Shown here in pieces: positions 11,307 through 22,800 of a stretch of DNA of 64,000 bases. Origin of the DNA: Dicyema japonicum (taxonomy: Eukaryota > Dicyemida > Rhombozoa > Dicyemidae); the NCBI GenBank assembly GCA_011109175.1, contig RDEW01000037.1, forward strand, positions 303,410 through 367,409, in the 5' to 3' direction. Within the stretch, counting starts at the first letter, position 1. Each line of letters opens with the position of its first letter. The position numbers were made by a program, and so were the translations under genes. Below the pieces are notes generated by a model. It was not told the origin of the DNA. It ran no database searches and was given only the letters and a program-made list of their open reading frames with translations.

Positions 11307-11630
11307 TTAAGGATAATTATTTAATAAATTAGAATTATTTTGTTGATAGTTGTAGTGAAACCCCCTATCGTGGTTATTTTCTTGATTTAAAAACGATATA
11401 TTTTTGCAATTCTTTTTTTCCCTTAACTTTAAACAAGCTAATTTTGGATTATAGTTTTTATCTGAAAACATATAATTAAAATGACCTTTAACTTTCTGTT
11501 CCATGTCGATTATTAATTTCGCGGCTTCTCTCAAAATGTTAAGTTTACTTTGGAGATTTTTTTTATTCCCAAATAACGAACAGACACGTCCCAATTCTTT
11601 AAATGACACGTTGATGTCGTGAACTCGCAT
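11307..11630 (-). CDS. possible ORF1 of LINE-C or unrelated small ORF
   Basis: An open frame of 107 codons lies 75 bp upstream of the LINE-C endonuclease on the same strand. The N-terminal part is predicted helical (KNLQSKLNILREAAKLIIDM) and the C-terminus is Asn/Gln-rich (YQQNNSNLLNNYP). Its position suits a LINE ORF1 remnant, but no CCHC knuckle or RRM is seen. It could equally be an ORF by chance in AT-rich sequence. Confidence 0.3.
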   Translation of the reverse strand: MRVHDINVSFKELGRVCSLFGNKKNLQSKLNILREAAKLIIDMEQKVKGHFNYMFSDKNYNPKLACLKLREKKNCKNISFLNQENNHDRGFHYNYQQNNSNLLNNYP

Positions 11631-12719
11631 TCTTAAATATTTTATGAATTATGCCTTTCTCTACTGTTATTCGCATAACGGCGGTATTTCTCCTTGCAGA
11701 CCTTCTCCGACTCTGTCAAATTTTGATTATTTGGAAAGTTCGATTGGTTAAATCCACTTTCTAACAATTAAATTCAATTGAACCATTTGTGTCTAAATAA
11801 CCTTGTTGTTGTGGTTGTCTCTGATCCTGGATAGGGGGATACTATTAATTTATGAAATATTGAACATCGTAGTAGTAATAGTTTTCTGACTGAGGAAGTG
11901 ATCTATAATACTGTGGATTGTTCTAGAAATCAATGGAAATATAAACGTAGTCGATATAATATTCTTGGGGGTTGTATTCTAAAATATATCATTTTGCTGA
12001 AAACCACACAAATTCTGAAAATAATCATTTTCCTTGAAATAATAATAATCATCTGATTAAATACAACTGATTACTTTGTATGTAGTCATCTCGGTAGTGG
12101 TCTGTGGGTTCTTCAATCACTAAGGAAATAAACCGTTATTAGAGTAATCAAAGTTGTCCATATATTTAATTACAATAATTATTATTTTATATTGGTAAAT
12201 CACATCTGCTGCATTAATAAGTCATTGATTCTACGTACTTAATAATAAATTTGGTTTAACTTACAAGAAAATCACTAATTAATTATTCTAACAAATTGTG
12301 GTTTATGTCTCATTTACTTTATTCTCGTTACCTACTCCACCTATTACCATTCTGCTCTTTTCCTTATACATTTCCTAGATTGGGTCCACTTAACATAAAC
12401 TGTCATCTAAAAATAATTTTCTATTAAAGGGGTTCCTGGATAGGATAAGTCCACTCTGATTGGGAGAACTAGATAAAACCTCGGGAGTTATTAAAACAAA
12501 TGTCTAATCGGTCATTAAATGACATAATTAATATTTACTTAGGAAGAACTGAAAGTTAAAAAATAAATTAACTTTAGCATAACTAAAACAGCAGTCATTC
12601 TCATCAAATCAATATAGAGATCAAGATTATTCGGAAAGTAAGTTATGGGGACTATATAGTAATGTTCAAAAATATATTTATTTTATTGCCCCAAGATCAC
12701 TGAGTAAAAAGAGAAAAGT

Positions 12720-13440
12720 AATGTCATTAGTTAACTAAGTGAATCAGACCGACAAGTGGGAGGCTGACACCAGCGAGGACAAGCATCCTGTACTACTATC
12801 TTTCTTAAAGATGGTTTCATCTCATATTTTGGGAGTTTTCAAAGTGTCCAAGAAAGATTTTGCGGGGAGAGCTGTTTGGAAGATTGACTGCTCTTAGAAA
12901 TTTTCGTTCTCATGTAAGTAAAACTGCTTCAACAGATATATTCGTAGAAATAGGACTGTTTGTGGTTTCCTGGATTGTGGATAACTTACGAAGGGAAGAA
13001 CGTGAAATGATTATTAATTCATATGCGTCACTATGGCTAGATAAACTGAGGGTAGATGATGGAAAGGTACCTATCGGTGAGATGATCTTATAAATGTCAG
13101 TCTCTTCATAAGTGATGTCATCAGGTTTTCCATGTCACACAAAACAGTCTTTGGTCGAATGTGACTTCCAGAATGTTTAGTGTATTGTCACGAATAATCA
13201 TGTTGTTTAGGGAGAGGTATGGTTTAATGGTGCACCTTTTACATGTAGTATATGAAGTTATTAAGAATTTTTATGGGGATACTTCGACCAGCAAACAAGA
13301 GGTCAGTAAGTCGACATTTCTCTTACGACCCTAGTGGCAGTTTGATAATTTTTATCTCAGACAGTGAGGGGGTGGAATTTTGGTTAATATGTTGTGGAAC
13401 GTTATGTTGAAGAGTGCTGGCAAAGTGAAGAACATTGGCC
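12720..13440 (-). mobile_element. decayed LINE 3' fragment
   Basis: The minus strand around 13210-13100 reads NTLNILEVTFDQRLF, equivalent to KILGVTFDQELTF of LINE-C. Sequence near 12720-12990 resembles the 3' flank of LINE-C (CAGACCGACAAG shared). Stops are frequent and there is no catalytic box. Confidence 0.45.
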
Positions 13441-13642
13441 GGGAAACATTTTTTTATTATAATTAAATAACAAACTATTGGTTGTCTTAAAAATTAAAAA
13501 AACTAGGTTCTTTAAATAACGGCAGGACTTTCCACCATCAAAATCAATATATTGTATTTTGTTTTCTGGTTCAATAAATTTAATTTAATATATTGTATTT
13601 AATGAGCAACTCCAAACCATCTGGATGATATTTCGACAATTA

Positions 13643-14306
13643 TACAGTACAACCAATAAAACCCCGACTTGGAGCACCCTCTATATATGGGACACTTTTT
13701 TATAAAGTTCATTATATGATGTTATGTTGAAGTTTTCAGAAAACTCGATCGTCTAGTTTTTGAAGTTTTCAGAAACCTGAGGCAAGATGGAATTTCAGTT
13801 TCCGAATATTTGATTAAAAACATTGCTAGAATCATCACGGCTCCTGAATTGAAATTTTAAAAATTTCAAAGGCTTAAATTGATGTCTCGATCGTTATAGG
13901 AAACGTCACGAACTATCTTTTAAAGCAATTTCTGGTTAAAAGAATTCCTGCGACAAAAATTCAATTAAAAAATTACTAAGAAAATGACGAAATTTACGAC
14001 GAGTACTATGAAATTGAAACTCATAGCTTCAAAGACACAGTAAATATAATGAATAATCTTGAAATTCATTATTTAATGATAGTCCTGAAACACTTTGAGA
14101 ACATTATGATACTCAATTTATTAAGAAAATACGGAATAAATACAATATTGGGAAAAATTAGCAATTACTTTTTTAATTAATAAATAAAATGGCTTTTTTA
14201 TTTTCAACATGCTATTTAATTCAAAAAAATTAAAAAATAGAGCAATTTGGATAAATTATTTACTCTATTCGGGGCGCTTTTCTATTGGGGCAGGGGTAGA
14301 ACTGCA
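13643..14306 (+). mobile_element. Tigger/pogo-like (CENP-B-type) element, internally deleted
   Basis: TA dinucleotides flank a 664-bp unit (13641-13642 and 14307-14308). The left terminus reads TACAGTACAACC and the right terminus, on the minus strand, TGCAGTTCTACC. Inside, in broken frames, DRYRKRHELSFKAIS corresponds to the helix-turn-helix segment of Tigger-like transposases (RFKKRHNISFKALSGE). The DDE domain is gone, so this is a non-autonomous remnant. Confidence 0.6.
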
Positions 14307-14779
14307 TATCCTCCACTGTGTTTATGACTTTTTTGTGAAGAAACAAAGTCGAAGACTTAATTAAATTAAAAATTTTGTCTTCCTTGTTTCTGGATTCTAT
14401 GAAGAAAAAGAAGAGGCATATGACATCCTCTCATTTTATAAGTAAACGAAGAAAGGTGAATATCAACGGATTTCGACTCTAAAAATTCCAAGTGAAACTT
14501 ATAAATAAAAGCTTGAAGTCGCAAAGTCAGAGACAATACTTTGCAAATATCTTATGCTTTGAGACAATACTCTGCCAATAAAATGATTAAAATGAAGACT
14601 ATTTTATTAAAAGTCTGATTCCTGGGTGCATCACTCACATTGAAGATATTGCCAATAACGATTGATTGGTTCGATGTATAGAAAAGGTAAAGTTCAAAGA
14701 AATGCCTAGTAGGCGGTCATTGGATTTGAACATTTCCACCAGAAATCACAAATTAATTCATTCTAGGAAACCCCTTTAT

Positions 14780-15180
14780 TCTGATAGAATCTATAATTTT
14801 GTTCATCAAAAACTTGATTGCTTTCTACCGTTTCAATTGTAAAAAGTGGGAAAAATTGTCCCAGAGCTGTTTCTACATTGGTACAACAACATGCGTTAAT
14901 GCTCCTCCCTCGCCCCTTCACAAACACGAATGACTGGATCTTCGTAGTCACGGTGACACTTTACACGCTTCATGCGGATCATTGATTCTAGAAGCGTTGG
15001 AGACTGGAAGGCTCTTTTTAAGCAACCTGGATTTTCAAAACATTTGTCCAGGAAATGAATGGATCCCAGAAGCAACATGCATAGGAAATGCATGGTTCTA
15101 TTTATTGGTTGTATATAGAATTCAAAATATGATAATTTCCGATCTTCCATAAGCCAGATAGACATTTATACACGTTAGTC
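14780..15180 (-). mobile_element. LINE 3' end fragment
   Basis: The minus strand reads HRDYEDPVIRVCEGAREE near 14960-14900, the same C-terminal motif as in the fragment at 46200-46440 (DYEDPVIRAMRTCVDSREEH). A similar tail lies at 23520-24000. This is the end of an APE-type LINE; no RT core is present. Confidence 0.5.
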
Positions 15181-15329
15181 TTCATACATTTTTTTATAAT
15201 ATTTTCAACATGGGGAAGAATGACGTGTCAAAAATCACTCCAACGATCTTTTGAGATTTTCTAAAAGGGATAATACCATTGTTTATTTTTAAATTGCCAT
15301 ATATTGTTATCGACTTATCTCAGCCAGGA

Positions 15330-15620
15330 CACACACTATGTTTAAGCAAAAAACAGTTATGATAACTAATCGTAGATCGAGAACCAAGGAATGCTCTTCA
15401 ATTCTTTTTTTTGTTTGTGAGTGCTTTATAGACTATCTGGCTCCGCAGTAAAAAGTTCACTGATGACGGTGTCACTCGTCAAGGCAAAGCATGGTAGATA
15501 CATGGAACTTTGTACAGCAGCGAGATTCGAACTAAGCCATTTCCCCGGAACTCGTTGCAATGCGCCGCCAGACGTTTTACAAATATAGGGTTTCTTGACT
15601 TTTAGCTTCATTTTCCTGAT
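15330..15620 (-). repeat. SINE-1 copy (tRNA-derived)
   Basis: On the minus strand the head contains an A-box-like segment near 15570-15545 and a B-box-like AGTTCGAATCTCGC near 15525, followed by the family body (CATGTATCTACCATGC, GACACCGTCATCAGTGAAC) and the tail CTTGGTTCTCGAT...AGTTATCATAACTG. The best copy is at 35810-36275. Confidence 0.6.
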
Positions 15621-15980
15621 CAATATGTTATGTTGTCCAATTTAGTCGTGTCCGACCCTTGGAGATCTCATGAACGAATACCGTCACTAAATTTTTAAAG
15701 GGTAAAAACAAGCATTCTTAAAATTTTCTCATTTTCAGCCGCTCCTCTGGAAACAAATAGTNAACTCGTTGCACTGCGCCGCCCGGCGTTTTACAAATAT
15801 AGGGTTTCTTGACTTTTAGCTTCATTTTCCTGATCAATATGTTATGTTATGTTGTCCAATTTAGTCGTGTCCGACCCTTGGAGATTTCATGAACAAATAC
15901 CGTCACTAAATTTTTTAAGGGTAAAAACAAGCATTTTTAAAAATTTCTCATTTTCAGCCGCTCCTCTGGGAACAAATAGT
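15549..15980. repeat. near-identical copies either side of a single N (15762), carrying an RTE 3' tail
   Basis: About 214 bp starting AACTCGTTGC are duplicated across the N. Each copy holds, on the minus strand, the last 60 bases of LINE-G (GAGATCTCCAAGGGTCGGAC followed by ACGACTAAATTGGACAACAT), so a 3'-truncated RTE tail had inserted next to SINE-1 here. Confidence 0.8.
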
Positions 15981-15999
15981 TTTTCCACGTAAGAATAAG

Positions 16000-16410
16000 T
16001 TATCAATTGGATTGAGAACTGGAGAGTAAAGGGCAATGGAACATGGAGGTTTCTACTTGAATGAATTCTTTAATGTTCGTATAATGACGAATACAGGAAT
16101 TATCAAAAATAAATATCGGGTCTTCAATTCCCTCTTTATAACAAAGATTTTTTTAAAGATTCCATAAAAATTAGTCGTCGATGTAATTTCTGATTCTGAT
16201 GTTCCTCCTGAAGCAGTTCTTCCTCGTCTCCGTCTTTAGTGAAAATCGACGAGAAATGGGATAAAATTAAAAAATTAATATAAAGAAGATTAGAAGCAGT
16301 AATAGTTGCACAGGTAATGCAACACAGTATTAATAACGTACTGTACCAACACTTAGTGATCTCTAAATAACAATTAAAATTTTTAAAACTTGTTTTCTGC
16401 TTATCCAATA
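16000..16410 (-). pseudogene. Tc1/mariner-like (DDE_3) transposase remnant
   Basis: The minus strand at about 16130-15995 reads EDPIFIFDNSCIRHYTNIKE and then MFHCPLLSSQSN. This has the order of the Tc1-type catalytic region (FI.DNA..H....K, LPPYSPQLNP). The part from 16408 to 16136 is open for 90 codons but its relation to the transposase is unclear. The remnant is truncated and has stops. Confidence 0.45.
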
Positions 16411-16576
16411 TTAAATTAGAGTACTTTTCTTATACTGGACTTTTTAATTTTAAACATTTAAAAGTCAACTAGTTTATATTATATATAAGAAAATAAAAAA
16501 TAGTGAAAATTCTCAATCAGATGAATTTTTGATCTTACTTTAAGTAATCATCATTGGCGAGAGTGTTGTACACAGA

Positions 16577-17030
16577 TTAATTATATATAATCTGTGAAGG
16601 GAATCTTACGAAACACAAAAAATCTATTCCAGTAATATTTATAGTTTATTTCAGGGACTAATAACTTTATAGGGACGAGAAAAACTGGCTATTAACTTTA
16701 AAGTTTCCTACTTGCCAATACTGGTGGAAGACAACAGTTCGGTATATTTCTAGATGAATCACTTCCTTTTTATTGATGATTATAAAGTCGTTGTAAGANT
16801 GTGTAGAATTATATATAATCTGTGAAGGGAATCTTACGAATCACGAAAAATCTATTTCAGTAATATTTATAGTTTATTTCAGGGACTAATAACTTTATAG
16901 GGACGAGAAAAACTGGCTATTAACTTTAAAGTTTCCTACTTGCCAATACTGGTGGAAGACAACAGTTCGGTATATTTCTAGATGAATCACTTCCTTTTTA
17001 TTGATGATTATAAACTCGTTGTAAGAAGCC
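16577..17030. repeat. near-identical copies either side of a single N (16799)
   Basis: About 220 bp from ATATATAATCTGTGAAGGG to CTCGTTGTAAGA are present twice with a few substitutions. No coding content was recognised here or in 17030-17430. Confidence 0.85.
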
Positions 17031-17429
17031 ATAACTAATAATGGAAGACATAATAAGGCTTCAGAATTGAAAAAAAAAAATTAATCCCCCAATTAAAGTG
17101 AAATGTTAACAATAAATTATTACAACTTAACTAATACGCCTTATCACAGTAAATTTGTTATATTGGATTGTTGAATCTGAACACTCCGTCTGAGAAATTG
17201 GATAAGTTTGGCCAAAAACAGCTAGAAAACCTTAAAATTTCACCTCAGACCTACGTGCAAAAATTCCTTTAGAGAGAATTGTAACTATTTTTCTTAGTCA
17301 GAAAATATACTACTGGAATTCAAGAAAACGTGAAAGCATTCAGGAAACATGATATTTGGTTGAACGACTTCTTGTATTGTTTTAAAGCCTTTTACTAAGT
17401 TCAACTTTACATTAAATTAATTTTAAACC

Positions 17430-17800
17430 ACCGTCATAGTCAAGTGATCCCAGCCTCCCACAGCAGTCTCTGGTGCTCGGAATAGAAGGAGGTTCCATCC
17501 AGGGGGAATTCCTCTGGATGGTTGTTGAATGGTCTTTTGGGATATAATTTAGGATTATATTTGGGGCCACCAAAGATGATTAACCAAATAACGCACGCTA
17601 ACAATTGAAGCTCCTTGGATCCAAAGAGTTTTCTTTAGCGTGGCTTAGTCACTAGTTTTCTTTAGCGTGAAACAGTGAGATTCTTAGTGGTTGTCCATCT
17701 TCCTCGCAAATGGGAGAAATCCGGAACCACATCTACGAGTTGTAGATTCCGTCAGCAGAGGAGGTATTGTTGTTCTACATTGTGATCCTAGCAGTTTTTA
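17430..17800 (-). mobile_element. LINE 3' terminal fragment
   Basis: The minus strand contains GCTGTGGGAGGCTGGGATCACTTGA, cited here only to its first 20 bases GCTGTGGGAGGCTGGGATCA. It matches the end of LINE-E (GTTGGAGGCTGGGATCACC at 27556). Only the tail remains. Confidence 0.4.
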
Positions 17801-17889
17801 ACCTCTCTAGTGATACAAAAATATTAAAAAATTCTTAAATATTAATATTTTCAAAAACAAATATATTTTTGAAATTTTATTCAATTTGT

Positions 17890-18863
17890 ATGGAGGTTGC
17901 TTTTATTGCATACATTAGGAAGAGGAACAAATTGAATTCACACATTGGGACAGTAGACTCTACAAAGAAGGAATAAAAGCTACGAGTCAATACAATGCAA
18001 AATTACTAAAAGAGAGAAGCTCTCGAGTTCCATTTTTCGACAGACTCACTTGCATATACCAATACGACAGCGCTCTCTGGAAGACAAAGGAGGACCGAAT
18101 CGCTCCAGATGTCCTGGAATATAAAAGATGCAAATATAAACCGCTTCCTCCATTTTCAAGCCTCCAGACCGGGACTGTTTTTGAATATGACTGTAAATAC
18201 CGAAATTTTAGATATTTAGCTCGGAATGTCGCTGATATCGACGTAGAAAGTACGAGCCGACAATTTGATCCGTCGACCTCTGAGGATGAGAGTGTCTCCC
18301 TCGAATCTGACGAGTCTGACGAATTTTCCAGTCGGAAACGGAGGGCTAGGAAAGTTTCACATGTTAATGATGATTAGAGTCAGCCTCAGCGTGCAAAATG
18401 GAAGCCTCCCATGAGCCAATCAATGAATGAGGCTGAAGGAGAGGAGAGTCTGAAATCTGACGCCATGTACTGCGACTTTTGCTTGGGAACCACCACGAGT
18501 AGATCAGGGCAGACCGAGTCTCTAATTACCTGCAGCAATTGCAAGAGATCTGGTAAAGGATTTGATGACTTTTAGGTCATCCCAGCTGCCTGAACTTCAC
18601 CGAGCACATGGTCTCCAGGATTGTGACTTATAATTGGCAATGTATTGAATGCAAGTCCTGCACAATTTGCGGAACGTCTGACAATGACGTTTGAGTTAGT
18701 TTATTGTGCAGGAAAAACTGTTATTTTGTGATGACTGTGACCGCGGATATCACATGTACTGTCTAAGACCCCCACTGACTGAAGCTCCAGATGGTTGTCT
18801 ACCTTCGTTAATTTATTAGGAAAATGGTGTTGTCATCTATGTATGTCCGCCTATAGAAGTTAA
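17890..18863 (+). CDS. DPF/requiem-like protein with tandem PHD fingers (BAF45-type)
   Basis: Six exons: 17890-17895 (only ATGGAG), 17919-18353, 18378-18552, 18576-18688, 18712-18793 and 18820-18863. Introns are 23, 24, 23, 23 and 26 nt, and the joined frame is 284 residues. The 24-nt intron 18354-18377 removes an in-frame TAG. The N-terminal requiem domain shows [19 protein letters not shown] (DPF2: HNYNARLCAERSVRLPFLD). The tandem PHD fingers show [62 protein letters not shown] and GKWCCHLC, with the zinc ligands present. The Kruppel-type C2H2 finger of vertebrate DPF1-3 is absent; a basic/acidic linker takes its place. Expected role: reading acylated histone H3 tails in SWI/SNF (BAF) complexes. 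Confidence 0.92.
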
Positions 18864-18904
18864 CTTATTAGTTTTTTGTTGATTTTCATAATCTTTTTTG
18901 TTAG

Positions 18905-19080
18905 ATTTAATTTATTAATATAAAGTGGTTAAGGTATATCCAGTTCTCATGGTCAGGGAGTGACGCATCGCCTACATCCATATTTGCTATTGTGGCAACC
19001 CCTCCGTTGAAATAGGAGAGAGATCCTGAGACAGGTGGATCACATTCCACCGTGTTGGTAGCAGTGAAAGGATCTGTTTG
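18905..19080 (-). repeat. SINE-2 copy
   Basis: Reads GGTATATCCAGTTCTCATGG, then ATCCATATTTGCTATTGTGG, CAACCCCTCCGTTG, GACAGGTGGATCACATTCC, in the same order as the 61.0 and 61.4 kb subfamily. The outer half of the terminal hairpin is missing. Confidence 0.6.
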
Positions 19081-19188
19081 TTGTCATCTGTAATACCTGT
19101 ATTGTCCGAATAGTCTAATAATGAGGTAATCTAATGTAGTAGGCTATTCCATGATTTAATAAAAATATTTTTTTAGCAGAAACAATTT

Positions 19189-19945
19189 TTAACACAAAAA
19201 ATTTAGTGAGATAATTTTTTTATTGATAAAAATTTTTTGAAATCTCGGTGTCATTGCGGATAGTGCTACTCTTAGCTCATTATGTACAAATAAACAAGTT
19301 CGATATTTAGATTTCATTGCAGCTAGTGCAAAAAATCCAGTCTCCCATAAATATGAGGTGGCAACAAAACCTACATCGCTTTTATCGACAAAAGTCATAT
19401 TCCTTACATCAACCAAAAATGAATTAGTGGTTCCCTCTCAAATTTTTGTTTCAACAATAACAATTCTATCAATTTTTATTTATCAAAAGTTGTCAATTCA
19501 TTATCTTCATCAATAAATGGATTCTGTATCCATGCCAACGTTTTACAGTTGAGATCTTTAAATAATGAGCATAATGCTTCTAAAAACAACCCAAATGTTT
19601 TTGTTTGCTTGAATATTATAGTGGAACATGTCATATTTTTCTGTACATTAGATTTCCATAACTCCAATTTTTAATGAATGCTTTTGTTTTGTCTTTTTGA
19701 GTAATGAATCAAGTTGTGGTCCCTGATAGATTCAACACACTCAATTTCCCAAAAATGTCAACCAAATAGGCAAATTTGACAATAAAATTATCATTTCTGA
19801 ACAATTTGGCATCTTCAATATCATTTTCATCAAGAAAATCTGCAACTTGATCTTTGAGTTCAAACACCCTTCGAATCACTTTCGCACGAAATAGCTCCAC
19901 AATAATATAAAAGTAATGTATAATTTGCATTCCGTATTGCGAGGA
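19189..19945 (-). pseudogene. ZBED5-like hAT transposase, C-terminal half, broken
   Basis: Three open pieces on the minus strand follow in order: VIRRVFELKDQVADFLDEND...FAYLVDIFGKLSVLNLSG (19954-19709), ELWKSNVQKN...LAWIQNPF (19667-19476), and VATSYLWETGFFALAAMKSK...HNELRVALSAMTPR (19416-19189). The last is the hAT dimerisation region. These are the parts missing from the hAT copy at 4.5-5.6 kb, but sequence and place differ, so this is a second copy. Confidence 0.8.
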
Positions 19946-22800
19946 GAACTTCATCGTTAAATATGATAAGAAGGAATACGGAATTTTGCTCCTAGTAGCA
20001 TTGGCGGGCTCGACGGAATGAGACCTGTCTACCTGAAGGATCTGACCTCTTTGTCCGTAGGAGACCAGGGACTTCGTCTTACAAATTCAGTTACTTCACT
20101 TATGAATCGGATCATGTCTGGAGTTCTTCCCGAAGTTATCCGCCATGTTCTATTCTCCGCCAATTTGATAGCCTTTGATAAGAAGGGAGGCGGAGTACGA
20201 CCAGTTGGGGTCGGGTTTGTCTTCAGAAGACTGGCGGCTAAAATTGCCTCCAGACATTCTATTCCACTCGTCACAAAATTCTTGAACCCCCCTCAAGTAG
20301 GCGTCGGTATTCACTTGGGATGCGAGGCGGCTGTCCATTCAGTGGGGACATTCATTAACCAAAGTATAGAAGATTCCCATGGACATGTCCTGGTCAAACT
20401 GTAACCCTCTCAGGTTGCACCAATGTTCAATCTGGTCAACATACTCCCGGATTCTTCCTTCAGATATGGAAGATTTTAGAGATGTGTCTACCACGATTAC
20501 GTCATCCGCATAAATAAAAAGACTAGTATTAATATTCCTCGAACGTGGAAAACTCGCCATGAATATATTAAACAAAATAGAACTCAAAACCGAACCTTGT
20601 GGTACTCCCTTCTTGAATGATTTCAGAATTCAATAGAAAGAAACAGTCTGCATAGCCTCTCCCGGGACGAAAACCCCACTTCTCCAGAATCAGAAAGTCA
20701 TTCTCTTCTATATGTCCGCTTAGCCTTTTGAAAATGATACGTTCAATCACTTTCATGAAAGAACATATTAAGCTAATAAGTCTGTAGTTTGCAGGATCTC
20801 TCATTGGCTTCTCTGGTTTTGGAATCATCCTCATAACAGCTTTCTTCCATATTAAAGGGAAGTGGTAAACATCCATCATAAAGACATTGCGGATAGTCAA
20901 ATAAATTATCCGGACTTTCTTTGATAAGTTTCATTGATATGTGGTCATATCCTGAGCATTGACCTTGTATTCCTTGATAGCCGTCATCACTTCAAGACGC
21001 TGACAGTGCTATCAGCAATAGGCAGTTCCTCGTCGGAGTGTTTAAATAGATCAGCAGACATCTTCTTTTTGTCATCAGGGATCAAACTCAACGGATCTAC
21101 ACCCTGAATTTTTTGCTCGTCGGAGTGTTTAAATAGATCAGCAGACATCTTCTTTTTGTCATCAGGGATCAAACTCAACGGATCTACACCCTGAATTTTT
21201 TGGAGCTGATCCCTGAGTATCGAAGGTGTTTCCTCCGTCATGCATACTTCCCCGTCTGGTTTATTCAATATATTTTTTCTGCTCCCGACTTTGGACACAT
21301 TATCTTTTGATGGCATTTCCATAAAAAGGGATTCTTCATATCAATTTTCGCAGCCTCAGCCTTCCACATAATGTCAGTTTCCTCCTTCCATATACTGCTG
21401 ATTGCCTCCTTCATCATCCTGATTCTTCTGATATGGATTCCCCTGTGTTGAGAGATGCCCTAATATTTTCGAATTTGTGAGTCAGTCATACAACCTACCT
21501 TCATCCTTACTTTTCGGGGACTACCTAAATGACCAAACATCCGCCCTCAACCTATGGTATCTGGATAATGCGGTCTTCAGAGGACCCCCGGATACTGTTT
21601 TCCGGGATTTGGAAGTTTTAATTCCAGCAGTGTTGGAAGCTGGACTGGAATTAAATTAGACTAAATGCGAAATCTACAATTGCGGACTTTCAGAAGAGAA
21701 ATATTCAAAAGCTTTGTCATGTTTCTGAAATTTACTGCCTGGAAGTATTTCCACACCTGATGAAGAACTTATATTCCTCGGATCCCCAATCACCATAAAT
21801 GCAATGGGAAGAGCTATGCGTGAAAAACGACTGTTACTCGAAGAGAGTCTGGACCGCTTGTGTCTACTTGACATGCATACAGCATTATTTCCTCTGAAAA
21901 ATAGTCTCAACGTACAGAAACTCGCATATGTCTTGAGGACTCTTCCCTATTTCACCCATTGTGGCCAACTCGCACAGATTAACTGGATCTTCCGTAAGAC
22001 ACCGGAACGTATATTCAACGTCCGGTTCAATGATTATTCATGGAAGCAAGCCACGCTGCCAGTGAGACTGGAGGACTTGGAATTCGCAACCCTGTGGACC
22101 TCTCTCTCCCTTCATACCTATCATCGCTAGTGGACTGTAACTCCCATGTCAAGAGGATTCTACACTCTATACCTGAATTCTCTATTGACAAGGACGCCGG
22201 CCATGCTCGTGAGGCCTGGAACCGCACTTATCAGCTTTCCCTGCCTTCCTCGTTTTCTCAGCTAACATCGCCGTGCCTGTTTTGGCTTACACCCTCTCTC
22301 CTGCAGATTTCCCGGACACATGGCCTTGAAAAAAATCGTTAGGCGAGCTTTGGACGCCGCCGGCTCGAACCTGTCGGTCTTTGCAGGCGGGACGGGAAAC
22401 GACCAGATGGGATTATAATCTTCCCTTTTGATAGGATTATAATCCGGGAAACCTTTTGTCTGGAACGTTACCTGCATCGGCACATTTGCCTCTTGCAACC
22501 TACTCCAAAGTCTCTCTGGAGCCTGTTCTCCCGCTGAGAAAGCCGAGAAGACGAAACGGGAAAATTACGCGGTTCTACCCAACGATTTTTTGTTTGTTCC
22601 ACTTGTCGTTAAGACGTCTGGTTTTTTTTGCGCCTGCGACGCTGGAATTCTTGAGTCGTCTAGGGAATCGGGTAGCTGTACGAACAGGAGAACCTCGTGA
22701 TCGCTGCTGGTTATTTAAGCGAATCTCGCTCGCCATCCTGAGAGGGAATAGTCAGGGCAGCCGCTATGTAACCGTTTACTCTTTTCTCTTTCCTTAATAA
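19946..22800 (+). mobile_element. RT-A retroelement copy A2, split by LINE-B
   Basis: The 5' half (20018-20404) reads RPVYLKDLTSLSVGDQGL, RLTNSVTSLMNRIMSGVLPE, FDKKGGGVRPVGVGFVFRRL, VGVGIHLGCEAAVHSVGTF and ends HGHVLVKL. After the LINE-B insertion it resumes at about 21440 with CPNIFEFVSQSYNLPSSLLFG, then ALNLWYLDNAVFRGPPDTVF (catalytic YLDD is YLDN here), LIPAVLEAGLELN, DEELIFLGSPI, NSLNVQKLAYVLRTLPYF, WKQATLPVRLEDLE. The C-terminal nuclease-like part (22360-22790) includes VWNVTCIGTFAS and NDFLFVPLVVKTSGFF. Stops and shifts make it inactive. The RT family is common in invertebrate genomes, but its formal clade is unclear to me. Confidence 0.75.
20405..21440 (-). mobile_element. LINE-B (APE-type LINE RT fragment), nested in A2
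   Basis: The minus strand reads WKEETDIMWKAEAAK near 21400, then KPDGEVCMTEETP. It continues with RT motifs FPLIWKKAVMRMIPKPEKP, NYRLISLICSFMKVIERII, ILEKWGFRPGRG, then SSILFNIFMASF and SLFIYADDVIVVDTS (catalytic YADD intact), and ends inside EHWCNLRGLQF. It is 5'-truncated. A segment of 29 codons (KIQGVDPLSLIPDDKKK...) is tandemly duplicated at 21029-21203. The stretch between motif 2 and the GxPQG box is deleted. Confidence 0.8.

Noticed and set aside
18366-18380. A 15-nt GT...AG interval in DPF that would also restore frame
   Set aside because: A 24-nt interval starting 12 nt upstream (18354-18377) also restores frame and fits the size of all other introns, so the 15-nt reading is unnecessary.
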